Of a DNA stretch of 64,000 nt, positions 37,091-46,673 are shown one piece after another. This stretch comes from UBA12202 sp002691725. Its GTDB lineage: Bacteria > Pseudomonadota > Alphaproteobacteria > Puniceispirillales > UBA1172. Under the pieces are notes generated by a model, which saw only the letters and a list, made by a program, of their open reading frames with translations, had not been told where the DNA came from and did no database searches. A program made the translations under genes and the position numbers. The stretch's first letter is position 1. Each line of letters begins with the position of its first letter. The stretch spans positions 106,542 to 170,541 of the forward strand of contig CBFIAU010000006.1 of NCBI GenBank assembly GCA_965660675.1, written 5' to 3'.

Positions 37091-37475
37091 AACCGATACA
37101 CCTATCATCACCGATTACGATCAGGATGGATTTGTTATTGATCATGTCCGTTTTGATGGCGGTATGGCTATTCTGGGCGCAGATGAAGTTGGCTATGCGA
37201 TTACACAAATCGATATGTTGTCAGATGATACCATCTCACCCACAGATTTAGATTTATTTTCTAACCTCAGCGAAGACCCGCATCTCTTGGTTATTGGTAT
37301 TGGCGGTGCGATGACACATCCGTTTATGGATATTCGGAAAAAGCTTCAGCAGATTGGTATAAAGGGTGAAATTCTGCCGACAGGAGCAGCTTGCCGGACA
37401 TGGAATTTGCTACTTTCAGAAGGCCGAAAGGTTGCTATGATTGCTATTCCTGCCGCCAAGAAAACAGCTGACTAA
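37074..37475 (+). CDS. Mth938-like / NDUFAF3-type protein (DUF498)
   Basis: 133 residues from ATG 37074. The single small alpha/beta domain has the pattern IDHVRFDGGMAILGADEVGY early and LLVIGIGGAMTHPF then GAACRTWNLLLSEGRKVAMIAIPA late, which is the Mth938/NDUFAF3 fold. The human homologue is a complex I assembly factor. Adjacency to secDF is a known alphaproteobacterial arrangement. The start within secF is inferred; an earlier in-frame ATG lies at 37044. Confidence 0.85.
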   Translation: MTQHHKTDTPIITDYDQDGFVIDHVRFDGGMAILGADEVGYAITQIDMLSDDTISPTDLDLFSNLSEDPHLLVIGIGGAMTHPFMDIRKKLQQIGIKGEILPTGAACRTWNLLLSEGRKVAMIAIPAAKKTAD

Positions 37476-38140
37476 TGGCAACGCAAGCTGTTTCTCCAGC
37501 CATATCTTCAGGCGTATCTTCAGGCGTAACATCTTTGCGGCATGAGTTTCCGGCGCTGGCGCTTGCTATCACTTTTATCCCTCGACAGGCGCGGTCACTC
37601 TATGCAGACCTGTTCTTGTTATGGATGGAGGCAAGGCGCGCGACCTATGCCAATGAGCCTATGATTTCAGCCGTTCGGCTAGCCTGGTGGCGTGATGCCA
37701 TCATCAATAAAGACAGCCAGTCTGTGCCACTGGCAGAGCGGCTGATTGCATGGGGTGAGGGGCATCCCATTGCCTTAAACGCAATAACGGATATCTTAAA
37801 TCAGATGATTTCTTTGCTAGCTGGTGGCGCGCCAAAACAAGAGGCGTTAGCGATATGGCATAGCGCCATTGCGAGCCAAATCATGCGTCTAGGTCAAAAT
37901 GATAATGATGAGCCTGAAAAAGGTTCAGAAATAATAGAGCAGGCGAGCCAGATATTGCACGCGCTAGATCAATATTTATTAGGGCAACGTGAAACGCCCA
38001 TTCCGGCCTTTGCTGGAAAAAACATAATCTTGCGGCTGATCATATGGCTGCTCCGAGAGCCATCGCGGTTATATTATCCAGACCAGCAGCCTTTATTGGC
38101 ATTAAAAATGGTGTTGGCTGTTGTGTTCAGGCGCGTCTAA
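37475..38140 (+). CDS. squalene/phytoene synthase family protein, probably NDUFAF6-like
   Basis: 221 residues. Shows the trans-isoprenyl synthase pattern around LFLLWMEARRATYANEPMISAVRLAWWRDAI, but without two clear Asp-rich substrate motifs, and it is shorter than true phytoene synthases. Together with the NDUFAF3-like gene just before it (one-base overlap) it looks like the NDUFAF6 type, which is linked to complex I assembly. No carotenoid genes are nearby. The N-terminus carries a duplicated SSGV (DNA ATCTTCAGGCGT twice). Stop codons of this gene and trmFO overlap on opposite strands. Confidence 0.72.
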   Translation: MATQAVSPAISSGVSSGVTSLRHEFPALALAITFIPRQARSLYADLFLLWMEARRATYANEPMISAVRLAWWRDAIINKDSQSVPLAERLIAWGEGHPIALNAITDILNQMISLLAGGAPKQEALAIWHSAIASQIMRLGQNDNDEPEKGSEIIEQASQILHALDQYLLGQRETPIPAFAGKNIILRLIIWLLREPSRLYYPDQQPLLALKMVLAVVFRRV

Positions 38141-39492
38141 GCCGACCACAGCGCTAACGCATCAAGCGCCCGTTTAGCCATAAATGCTTTCCGGTCCAGG
38201 CCTTTTAGCTTGCGCCGTTTGCCATTAGCCGTGATAACGACCGCTTCACTTTCCGACGGCGGCGGAAACAATCCAAAATTGATATTCATCGGCTGAAAGC
38301 TATCACTATTAGCCCCGCCAGTGATATGGCGAAGCAAGGCGCCATGCGCGGTTTCGGCAGGAGGCAAGGTAAAGCGATCATTCAAAAGCTCTGCTGCCAT
38401 CATGCGGCCAGCCATTAATCCTGTCGCCGCTGATTCCACATATCCTTCAACCCCTGTAATCTGGCCAGCAAAACGAATATTTGGCTGTGATTTCAGACGC
38501 AATTGATCATCAAGCAGAACAGGTGAGCGAATAAAGGTATTGCGATGAAGCCCGCCTAGCCGCGCAAACTCAGCATCTTCAAGGCCGGGGATCATCCGAA
38601 AGACGCGAACTTGCTCGGCATATTTCATCTTTGTTTGAAAGCCAACCATATTATAGAGCGTACCTAGAGCATTATCTTGTCTTAGCTGGATGACGGCATG
38701 CGGACGTTTGCCCGTATTTGGATCGGTCAGACCAACAGGCTTCATCGGTCCAAAGCGCGGCGTATCATGGCCACGTTCAGCCATCACTTCGATTGGCATA
38801 CAGCCTTCAAAATATGGGGTATTTGCCTCCCATTCATGAAAAATAATCTTTTCCGCCTCTAATAAAGCAGCAATAAAATCAGCATATTGATTCTCATCTA
38901 ACGGGCAATTGATATAGTCCTTACCGCTGCCTTTATCATAGCGCGACTGAAACCACGCCTTGCTCATATCCAGACTCTCACGATAGATGATCGGCGCAAT
39001 CGCATCAAAGAAAGCCAGGTCTTCTTCACCCGTCAATGTCCTTATAGAATGGGCAAGCTGGCTTGAGGTGAGGGGGCCTGTTGCAACTAAGACAGGTGTG
39101 TCTGTGAATTGCTCTAATGAGGTCATTTCCTGACGCTGACAGGTGATCAAAGGGTGATCATTAATGACTTCACTGACGGCAAGGGAAAAGCCATCACGAT
39201 CAACCGCCAATGCCCCACCAGCAGGGACGGCATGTTGATCTGCCATACGCATGATAAGCGAGTTTAATTGCCGCATTTCTTGATGTAAGACGCCAACCGC
39301 ATTGGCCGTATGATCATCTGACCGAAAAGAGTTTGAACAAACAAGTTCTGCCAAATGATCAGTTTTATGAACCTCAGTTCCTCGTTGAGGGCGCATTTCA
39401 TGCAAAATCACCGGCACGCCAATCTCAGCACATTGCCACGCCGCCTCAGACCCCGCAAGACCGCCGCCAATGATATGAACCGCTTGCGTCAT
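38137..39492 (-). CDS. trmFO: methylenetetrahydrofolate-tRNA-(uracil-5-)-methyltransferase TrmFO
   Basis: FAD- and folate-dependent enzyme that makes ribothymidine at position 54 of tRNA. It begins with a dinucleotide-binding loop (VHIIGGGLAGSEAAW) and has LVCSNSFRSDDHTANAVGVL and INCPLDENQY, diagnostic of TrmFO/Gid. 451 residues. Its ATG overlaps the uvrA stop by four bases (ATGA), so it is translated from the uvrA message. Confidence 0.96.
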   Translation of the reverse strand: MTQAVHIIGGGLAGSEAAWQCAEIGVPVILHEMRPQRGTEVHKTDHLAELVCSNSFRSDDHTANAVGVLHQEMRQLNSLIMRMADQHAVPAGGALAVDRDGFSLAVSEVINDHPLITCQRQEMTSLEQFTDTPVLVATGPLTSSQLAHSIRTLTGEEDLAFFDAIAPIIYRESLDMSKAWFQSRYDKGSGKDYINCPLDENQYADFIAALLEAEKIIFHEWEANTPYFEGCMPIEVMAERGHDTPRFGPMKPVGLTDPNTGKRPHAVIQLRQDNALGTLYNMVGFQTKMKYAEQVRVFRMIPGLEDAEFARLGGLHRNTFIRSPVLLDDQLRLKSQPNIRFAGQITGVEGYVESAATGLMAGRMMAAELLNDRFTLPPAETAHGALLRHITGGANSDSFQPMNINFGLFPPPSESEAVVITANGKRRKLKGLDRKAFMAKRALDALALWSA

Positions 39493-42419
39493 GATCCTGT
39501 TAAAGCTTTATTTTTAGGCGTGTAGTTAAGTCTTTTGCGGTCAGCTTGCCTGTCCATCAATGTTTTCAGATAGGCGCCAGTGATAGATGCCTTATTTTTG
39601 ATCAAATCTTCAGGCGTTCCTGTCGCCACAATCTGACCACCACCGTCACCACCTTCGGGGCCGATATCAATAATCCAATCGGCGGTTTTGACAACATCAA
39701 GATTATGTTCAATAACGATGACCGTATTTCCGGCTTCGACCAGTTCTTGCAAGACTTCCATAAGCCGGCGGATATCCTCAAAATGCAGCCCTGTTGTTGG
39801 CTCATCCAAGATATAAACGGTGCGTCCAGTTGCCCGTCTCGATAACTCTTTTGACAGCTTGATACGCTGTGCCTCACCACCCGAAAGCGTTGTTGCCTGT
39901 TGCCCAATTTTGATATAGCCAAGCCCAACACGTTGCATGGTAACAAGCTTGTCACGAACCGAAGGCACAGCCTTAAAAAAGCTCACTCCATCATCAATTG
40001 TCATATCAAGTATGTCTGCTATGGATTTGTTTCTCCACATAATTTCTAATGTTTCACGATTATATCTTTTGCCCTTACAGCTCTCACAAGTGACGTAAAC
40101 ATCAGGCAGAAAATGCATTTCAATCTTAATCAAGCCATCACCCTGACAAGACTCACAACGACCGCCTTTGACATTAAAGCTAAAGCGTCCGGGGTTATAT
40201 CCTCGTGTCCGCGATTCAGGCAACCCCGCAAACCATTCTCTGATAGGCGTAAACGCCCCTGTATACGTTGCCGGATTAGATCGGGGCGTCCGGCCGATAG
40301 GCGATTGATCTATATCAACGACTTTATCGACTTGATGCAAACCTTCAATTTTTTCAAGTGGGGCGGGAACTTCGCGCGCATTATGCAGTCGCCTTGCCAT
40401 CGTCTTCCATAGCGTTTCCAACACCAGCGTTGACTTGCCGCCACCAGACACCCCCGTCACACAAGTCAATACACCAAGCGGAAAATCAGCACTAACATTT
40501 TTCAAGTTATTGCCAGAAGCCCCTTTTACCTTGATGGTTTTAGTTTTCTGAATTTTACGCCGTTTATCAGGGATAGCAATTTCTTCAATGCCAGATAGAT
40601 ATTGCCCGGTTAATGATTTCGGATTAGCAACAATATCCTCTGGCTCACCCTCAGCAATCACTTCGCCACCATGAATACCCGCACCAGGACCCATATCAAT
40701 GACATGATCGGCAGCCAAAATAGCTTCCTCATCATGTTCTACCACTAAGACGGTATTGCCAAGATCGCGCAACCGTTTAAGCGTGCTAATCAAGCGGTCA
40801 TTATCACGTTGATGAAGCCCGATTGATGGCTCATCCAAGACGTAGAGAACGCCCGTTAAGCCTGAACCGATTTGTGAGGCTAGTCTAATGCGTTGGGACT
40901 CGCCGCCTGATAATGTTCCCGATGACCGACCTAAAGACAGATAGCTCAACCCAACATTGGTCAAAAAGGTTAGCCTTTCGACGATTTCTTTTAAGATGCG
41001 TGAGGCAATGACATTTTCTTGTTGGCTCATGTTATCCGAAGCAGAGCTAAACCATTCCAAAGCATCACCAATTGACAAGGTTGATATCTCCGCAATATCT
41101 TTGCTGGCAACTTTAACCGCCAATGCTTCGGGTTTTAGGCGTTTGCCGTTGCAACTATCACAAGGGTGATCGGCTTGGTATTTACCAAGTTCTTCTCTGA
41201 TCCAGGATGAGTCTGTTTCGCGCATCCGGCGTTGCAAATTAGGGATAACGCCCTCAAATGGTTTCTTGGCGCGATATGAACGCAGACCATCATCATATTC
41301 CATGAGGACAGTTTCGCCACCAGAGCCATAAAGAATGGCGTCTCTATGCGTATCTTCAAGCTGATCAAAAGGTGTCACCATGGAAAATCCATAATGCCGC
41401 GCCAATGACATTAAGGTTTGCTGATAATATTTTGCTGTACCAGATGCCCAAGGAGCTATGGCACCATCCGAAAGTGACTTCGTCACGTTAGGCACAACAA
41501 GCTGAGAATCAAAGTGGCTAGTCTTGCCTAAGCCGTCACAATCCGGACAAGCACCATAGGGATTATTAAAAGAAAATAGTCTTGGCTCAATCTCATCTAT
41601 TGAAAAGCCGCTTACTGGACAGGAAAATCGCGCTGAATAAACATGCTCCGTTGCGTCATCAGCATGCTCAGCAATCATCAGCCCATCAGCCAATTTGAGA
41701 GCTGTTTCCGTCGAATCCGCCAACCGAGACGGTAAATCATCATCATCATGTCGAATAACAATCCGATCAACGACCAGCGATATGTCATGCTTTTTCTTTT
41801 TATCCAGATCAGGCAATCCATCCATATCGTAAATCTGACCATCAATTTTGACACGCTGGAAACCTGACGCATGATAGCTGGCTAGCTCTTTCCGATATTC
41901 TCCTTTGCGGCCACGCACCACAGGTGCCATCAGATAAAGCCGTGTCCCTTCATCCATTGCCATGAGAGCATCAACCATCTGGCTAACCGACTGACTGCGG
42001 ATAGGCAGGCCAGTCGCAGGTGAGTAGGGAATACCAACACGCGCCCATAACAGCCGCATATAGTCATAAATCTCTGTCACCGTGCCAACGGTTGAGCGGG
42101 GATTGCGTGATGTTGTTTTCTGCTCAATAGAAATCGCCGGAGACAATCCTTCAATCAGATCAACATCTGGTTTTTGCATCATTTCCAGAAATTGCCGTGC
42201 ATAGGCAGATAGCGATTCCACATAACGGCGCTGGCCTTCTGAATATATCGTGTCAAAGGCAAGGCTGGATTTTCCTGACCCTGACAGGCCAGTAATCACA
42301 ACGAACTGATCACGCGGCAAATCCACAGAAATATTCTTGAGATTATGTTCACGGGCGCCTTTAACGCTGATGGTTTTGAGCATGGATGGACTCACAGTTG
42401 AAATAGATGTATCTGGCAT
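39489..42419 (-). CDS. uvrA: excinuclease ABC subunit UvrA
   Basis: Damage-recognition ATPase of nucleotide excision repair. 976 residues with two ABC modules: Walker A sites GLSGSGKSSL and GVSGGGKSTL, and signatures LSGGESQRIRLA and LSGGEAQRIKLS. The second zinc finger (CESCQGDG...CESCKGKR) is intact. The first reads CPVSGFS rather than CPxCGFS before CPDCDGLG, so one cysteine is missing; I recall this as frequent in alphaproteobacterial UvrA. Divergent from ssb, as often seen, but no SOS box was found in the 170-bp gap. Confidence 0.97.
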   Translation of the reverse strand: MPDTSISTVSPSMLKTISVKGAREHNLKNISVDLPRDQFVVITGLSGSGKSSLAFDTIYSEGQRRYVESLSAYARQFLEMMQKPDVDLIEGLSPAISIEQKTTSRNPRSTVGTVTEIYDYMRLLWARVGIPYSPATGLPIRSQSVSQMVDALMAMDEGTRLYLMAPVVRGRKGEYRKELASYHASGFQRVKIDGQIYDMDGLPDLDKKKKHDISLVVDRIVIRHDDDDLPSRLADSTETALKLADGLMIAEHADDATEHVYSARFSCPVSGFSIDEIEPRLFSFNNPYGACPDCDGLGKTSHFDSQLVVPNVTKSLSDGAIAPWASGTAKYYQQTLMSLARHYGFSMVTPFDQLEDTHRDAILYGSGGETVLMEYDDGLRSYRAKKPFEGVIPNLQRRMRETDSSWIREELGKYQADHPCDSCNGKRLKPEALAVKVASKDIAEISTLSIGDALEWFSSASDNMSQQENVIASRILKEIVERLTFLTNVGLSYLSLGRSSGTLSGGESQRIRLASQIGSGLTGVLYVLDEPSIGLHQRDNDRLISTLKRLRDLGNTVLVVEHDEEAILAADHVIDMGPGAGIHGGEVIAEGEPEDIVANPKSLTGQYLSGIEEIAIPDKRRKIQKTKTIKVKGASGNNLKNVSADFPLGVLTCVTGVSGGGKSTLVLETLWKTMARRLHNAREVPAPLEKIEGLHQVDKVVDIDQSPIGRTPRSNPATYTGAFTPIREWFAGLPESRTRGYNPGRFSFNVKGGRCESCQGDGLIKIEMHFLPDVYVTCESCKGKRYNRETLEIMWRNKSIADILDMTIDDGVSFFKAVPSVRDKLVTMQRVGLGYIKIGQQATTLSGGEAQRIKLSKELSRRATGRTVYILDEPTTGLHFEDIRRLMEVLQELVEAGNTVIVIEHNLDVVKTADWIIDIGPEGGDGGGQIVATGTPEDLIKNKASITGAYLKTLMDRQADRKRLNYTPKNKALTGS

Positions 42420-42589
42420 GGATTTGGTATGGGCTCAATATAATAGGGGGTTTCAAAAAAGGCAAAATACTAATATGGTTATTATCTATTAAACATTGTT
42501 TCAATTTCTCGGATTTCAATCGCTGGCTAGTATATGTGCCATCTTTATTTTTAGCCAAAAGAATTATCCGGATATAGGCGGAGAAAAAA

Positions 42590-43078
42590 ATGAGCGGAAG
42601 TCTAAACAAAGTGATCTTAATCGGCCGTCTTGGGGCTGACCCACAGGTTGCCACTATGAATAGCGGTGACAAGGTGGTTAATTTATCTCTTGCCACATCA
42701 GAGAGATGGAAAGATCGCAACACAGGTGAGCCAAAAGAGAAAACTGAATGGCATCGGGTGGTCATTTTTAATGACCGCTTAGTTGATGTCGCTGAAAAAT
42801 ATCTCCGTAAAGGCAGTATGATTTACATCGAAGGTCAATTACAGACCCGGAAATGGACTGATCAGCAAGGCGTTGAGAAATACACAACAGAAATTGTGCT
42901 TCAGCGCTATCGAGGTGAGCTAACCATGCTTGGCGGCCGTAATGATAGCCAAGGTGGCGGTTATCCTGATAGCGGCTCCGATAACGGCATGGGTATGCCG
43001 TCATCTGCATCAGCCGCATCACAACCTTCCGTAGCGCCACCAATGGGCAATGATCTTGATGATGATGTGCCGTTTTAA
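42590..43078 (+). CDS. ssb: single-stranded DNA-binding protein
   Basis: OB-fold protein that coats ssDNA in replication and repair. Start SGSLNKVILIGRLGADPQV and the motif KTEWHRVVIFNDRL are typical. A Gly/Ser/Pro-rich linker leads to the acidic tip DLDDDVPF, which recruits partner proteins. 162 residues. GGCGGAG precedes the ATG. Confidence 0.98.
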   Translation: MSGSLNKVILIGRLGADPQVATMNSGDKVVNLSLATSERWKDRNTGEPKEKTEWHRVVIFNDRLVDVAEKYLRKGSMIYIEGQLQTRKWTDQQGVEKYTTEIVLQRYRGELTMLGGRNDSQGGGYPDSGSDNGMGMPSSASAASQPSVAPPMGNDLDDDVPF

Positions 43079-43167
43079 GCGGCTGTTTTCATACTATCCT
43101 TTACTGACATATTGCGATGGTAAAGTTTCATTTTTATGACACAATATGTAGTATTTCATAGCATCCG

Positions 43168-43192
43168 GTGATATAATATTTTGTTATATCAC
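43168..43192. promoter_or_regulatory. 9-bp perfect inverted repeat in the gyrA leader
   Basis: GTGATATAA (43168-43176) and TTATATCAC (43184-43192) are exact inverse complements with a 7-nt loop. They lie about 8 bp before the duplicated ribosome-site sequence TGAGGATTGAGGAT and the gyrA TTG start. It may be an operator or an mRNA hairpin; no T-run follows to make it a terminator. Confidence 0.45.
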
Positions 43193-43211
43193 TGAGGATT
43201 GAGGATAAATC

Positions 43212-45947
43212 TTGTCAGATCAAAAACCACCTCAACCACCCGCTTTATCAGGTGGTGAAGAAAACATTTCCATTACTGATGAATTGCGTAAATCTTATCT
43301 TGATTACGCGATGAGTGTGATTGTATCACGCGCCTTGCCAGATGTGCGTGATGGGCTCAAGCCAGTTCACCGACGCATCCTCTATGCGATGATGGAAGGT
43401 GGCTATGACTGGTCTAAAGCGTATCGCAAATCAGCGCGAATTGTCGGTGATGTGATGGGTAATTACCACCCCCATGGAGATTCAGCCATTTATGATTCGC
43501 TGGTCAGAATGGCGCAGAATTTTTCTATGCGCCTGCCGCTTGTTGATGGCCAGGGAAATTTTGGTTCGGTCGATGGTGATCCACCAGCAGCAATGCGTTA
43601 CACCGAATCACGCTTGCATAAAGTGGCAGAAACCCTATTGCGTGATATTGATCGTGACACCGTTGATTTTATCCCAAATTACGATGAAACACAGCTTGAA
43701 CCTGCTGTTTTACCTGCTGAATATCCTAATCTTTTGGTTAATGGCGCTGGCGGTATTGCGGTTGGTATGGCGACCAATATTCCGCCGCATAACGCCGCTG
43801 AGGTGATTGATGCCTGTATGGCCTATATTCACAATCCGGCGCTTTCTCTTGAAGAAGTGATGGCGATTGTCCCTGCGCCTGATTTTCCAACAGGCGGGAT
43901 TATCATGGGGCGGGCAGGGGTGCGGAGCGCCTTTGAAACTGGCCGTGGGTCAATCATTGTTCGCTCCAAAACTGAAATTGAAACCAACGCTAATAGAGAG
44001 CGCATCATCATTCATGAATTGCCTTATCAGGTCAATAAAGCGCAATTATTGGAACGCATTGGTGAACATGTCCGTGATAAAACTATCGAGGGCATTTCTG
44101 ATATTCGGGACGAATCTGATCGCCGTGGTATGCGTGTTGTCATTGATCTGAAACGTGATGCCCAAGGTGATGTTGTGCTGAACCAATTGTTCCGCCATAC
44201 CCGAATGCAGACCAGTTTTGCGGTTAACTTGCTTGTTCTTGATAAAGGCACCCCAAAACAAATGGGATTGCTTGATGTTATCCATGCGTTTTGTGAGTTT
44301 AGGGAAACGGTGATTACACGGCGGACGCGGCATTTGCTGACGAAAGCCCGTGATCGCGCTCATATCTTAGCTGGGTTGATGGTAGCCTTGGCTAGTATTG
44401 ATGAGGTAATTAAGCTCATCCGTGCCGCACCTGATACGGAAACAGCCCGAAATGAGCTGACTAGCCGTAAATGGCCAGCGCATGAAGTTGAGAGCTTTAT
44501 TGCCTTGATAGATGATCCAGGGCATCAGGTTGCTGATGGCCATTATGTTTTATCAGAAACCCAAGCCAAAGCGATTTTAGAATTGCGGTTGCAGCGTTTG
44601 ACCGGCATGGAGCGTGATAAGCTAGCCGAAGAAACTCAAGAACTTGCTGACAAAATTGCCGAATATCTATCCATCTTATCTAGCCGTGAGCATTTGACGC
44701 AAATCATGCTGGATGAACTGGCATCGACACGCGCCTTGCTGGCTGATCCAAGACGGACAGAAGTATCTGACGATATTGGTGATCATGATGATGAGGATTT
44801 AATCCCGGTTGAGGATATGGTCGTTACGGTCAGCCATCGCGGTTATATTAAGCGTGTTCCGCTATCTGATTATCGCGCTCAACGGCGTGGCGGTAAAGGT
44901 CGCGCTGGCATGAAAACCCGTGATGAGGATTTCGTAACGAGGCTATTTATCGCGAATACTCATACGCCTATTCTGTTCTTTACCTCAACAGGGTTGGTTT
45001 ATCAGCTGAAATGCTACAAATTACCGCTTGCGGCGCCCCAAGCACAAGGCAAGGCGATGGTAAATTTGCTGCCGATTACCCCTGATGAGACGATTCATAC
45101 CGTTATGCCAATGCCCGAAGACAAAGACCAATGGGATGTCATGAACGTTGTCTTTGCGACCGCTAATGGCAATATCCGCCGTAACATGCTGTCTGATTTC
45201 ACCAATATCAAACGCAATGGCAAAATTGCTATGAAATTGGCAGAAGGCGATCAGCTGATATCAGTTTATCCGTGTTACGATGATGTAGAGGTTTTGCTGG
45301 CGACATCACTAGGTAAAGCGATCCGCTTTGGGCTAGATCAAATCCGCATCTTCCGTGGCCGTGATAGCAGTGGTGTTCGCGGCATTAGGCTCCGCGATGA
45401 TGATAAAGTCGTATCCATGTCTATTCTTGATCACTCACAAGAGCAATTTGTTCTAGCTGTCACAGAAAACGGTTATGGGAAGCGGACTCGCGTCAGTGAC
45501 TATCGCGTCACCAATCGTGGCGGCCAAGGCGTTGCTAATATTGTGACATCTGAACGCAATGGCAATGTTGTTGCGTCCTTTGCGGTGACCGAAGACGATC
45601 AGCTTATGCTGGCAACGGATATGGGGAAAGTCATCCGCATCAGAGTATCTGGTGGGGAAGGGGATCAGATCCGTGTTGCTGGCCGCCAAACCCAGGGCGT
45701 CACCCTGTTTTCCATTGATAGTGAGGAAAAGGTAGTGTCAGTTGGGCTCATCCTGGAAAAGGATGCTGGCGACGATGAGCCAGATGCAGATGAATTAGTG
45801 GCAGAAGGCAATGCTGAACAAGATGCAACTGATACTAATGAAGCAGCTGAGACTAATGATGCAACTGAGACTAATGAAGCTCTTGAGACTAATGAAGCTA
45901 ATAATAACCTGAGTGATGATAACACTGAAGAAGGAACAGAGTCGTGA
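43212..45947 (+). CDS. gyrA: DNA gyrase subunit A
   Basis: Breaks and rejoins DNA in negative supercoiling. The N-terminus ELRKSYLDYAMSVIVSRALPDVRDGLKPVHRR is canonical, and the catalytic tyrosine lies in AAMRYTESRL. The GyrA box QRRGGKG sits at the start of the C-terminal beta-pinwheel. 911 residues. The start is TTG at 43212, set by GAGGATAAATC upstream. The acidic C-terminal tail is a degenerate repeat (TNEAAETNDATETNEALETNEA) from repeated GAGACTAATGAAGC DNA. The end overlaps coaD by four bases. Confidence 0.97.
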   Translation: MSDQKPPQPPALSGGEENISITDELRKSYLDYAMSVIVSRALPDVRDGLKPVHRRILYAMMEGGYDWSKAYRKSARIVGDVMGNYHPHGDSAIYDSLVRMAQNFSMRLPLVDGQGNFGSVDGDPPAAMRYTESRLHKVAETLLRDIDRDTVDFIPNYDETQLEPAVLPAEYPNLLVNGAGGIAVGMATNIPPHNAAEVIDACMAYIHNPALSLEEVMAIVPAPDFPTGGIIMGRAGVRSAFETGRGSIIVRSKTEIETNANRERIIIHELPYQVNKAQLLERIGEHVRDKTIEGISDIRDESDRRGMRVVIDLKRDAQGDVVLNQLFRHTRMQTSFAVNLLVLDKGTPKQMGLLDVIHAFCEFRETVITRRTRHLLTKARDRAHILAGLMVALASIDEVIKLIRAAPDTETARNELTSRKWPAHEVESFIALIDDPGHQVADGHYVLSETQAKAILELRLQRLTGMERDKLAEETQELADKIAEYLSILSSREHLTQIMLDELASTRALLADPRRTEVSDDIGDHDDEDLIPVEDMVVTVSHRGYIKRVPLSDYRAQRRGGKGRAGMKTRDEDFVTRLFIANTHTPILFFTSTGLVYQLKCYKLPLAAPQAQGKAMVNLLPITPDETIHTVMPMPEDKDQWDVMNVVFATANGNIRRNMLSDFTNIKRNGKIAMKLAEGDQLISVYPCYDDVEVLLATSLGKAIRFGLDQIRIFRGRDSSGVRGIRLRDDDKVVSMSILDHSQEQFVLAVTENGYGKRTRVSDYRVTNRGGQGVANIVTSERNGNVVASFAVTEDDQLMLATDMGKVIRIRVSGGEGDQIRVAGRQTQGVTLFSIDSEEKVVSVGLILEKDAGDDEPDADELVAEGNAEQDATDTNEAAETNDATETNEALETNEANNNLSDDNTEEGTES

Positions 45948-46447
45948 CGCATATTGCCATTTATCCAGGCACATTTGATCCAGTAACCCGCGGTCATATC
46001 GACATTATTGCCCGCGCCGCAACGATTACCGACCGCCTGATTGTCAGCGTTGCTGGCGACGGTGATAAATCAGCCATGTTTTCGCTGGATGAACGGGTCT
46101 ATCTGCTTAAACATCATATTGATCAGATCAAAGATCATAGTGGCGGGGTAAGCGCTGAGATTACCGTGCAACCGTTTTCAGGCTTGCTCATGCATTTTGC
46201 TGAACAGCAACAGGCGAAGATGATTATTCGGGGGCTTAGGGCGGTCACGGACTTTGATTATGAGTTTCAGATGACCGGCATGAACAGACGTCTTAACCCT
46301 AATATTGAAACCGTATTTCTGATGGCTTCTGAAACTAATCAGTTCATTTCATCTCGCATGGTAAAAGAAATTGCCCGACTTGGCGGTGATGTTAGCAGCT
46401 TTGTTCCGGCACAAGTGCGAGACGCTTTATTAAAAAAATTAAATTAA
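45944..46447 (+). CDS. coaD: phosphopantetheine adenylyltransferase
   Basis: Penultimate step of coenzyme A synthesis, transferring AMP to 4'-phosphopantetheine. The nucleotidyltransferase motif is GTFDPVTRGHIDII; IIRGLRAVTDFDYEFQM and the late SSRMVKEIARLGGDVSSFVP are CoaD signatures. Start is GTG, overlapping the gyrA stop (GTGA). 167 residues. Confidence 0.96.
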   Translation: MTHIAIYPGTFDPVTRGHIDIIARAATITDRLIVSVAGDGDKSAMFSLDERVYLLKHHIDQIKDHSGGVSAEITVQPFSGLLMHFAEQQQAKMIIRGLRAVTDFDYEFQMTGMNRRLNPNIETVFLMASETNQFISSRMVKEIARLGGDVSSFVPAQVRDALLKKLN

Positions 46448-46515
46448 TTTCGCTTTTCCTTATAATTGTGGTTGCACATTTGGCTAAGATTTCATAGGTT
46501 GCCTCTACTTGGTGT

Positions 46516-46591
46516 GGGCGCGTAGCTCAGTTGGTAGAGCAAGTGACTTTTAATCACTGGGTCACAGGTTCGAATCCTGTCGCGCTCACCA
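46516..46591 (+). tRNA. tRNA-Lys (TTT)
   Basis: 76-nt cloverleaf with encoded CCA. Acceptor GGGCGCG/CGCGCTC with one G-T pair; D-arm AGCTCAGTTGGTAGAGC; anticodon loop CTTTTAA with anticodon TTT; T-arm ACAGGTTCGAATCCTGT. Confidence 0.98.
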
Positions 46592-46673
46592 TTTTCTTTT
46601 CTGTTTTTCCGATGAAATTATCACCTACCTTATCGGCAGAAAGTGTAACTTTATCCTTGTCAGGCGGTAGCGT

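Noticed and set aside
41595..41630. Damaged first zinc finger in UvrA (CPVS instead of CPxC)
   Set aside because: To my knowledge this form is common in alphaproteobacterial UvrA, and the remaining motifs are intact, so it is not a sign of decay.
42420..42589. LexA/SOS box between uvrA and ssb
   Set aside because: Neither the alphaproteobacterial GTTC-N7-GTTC nor GAAC-N7-GTTC pattern was found in this interval.
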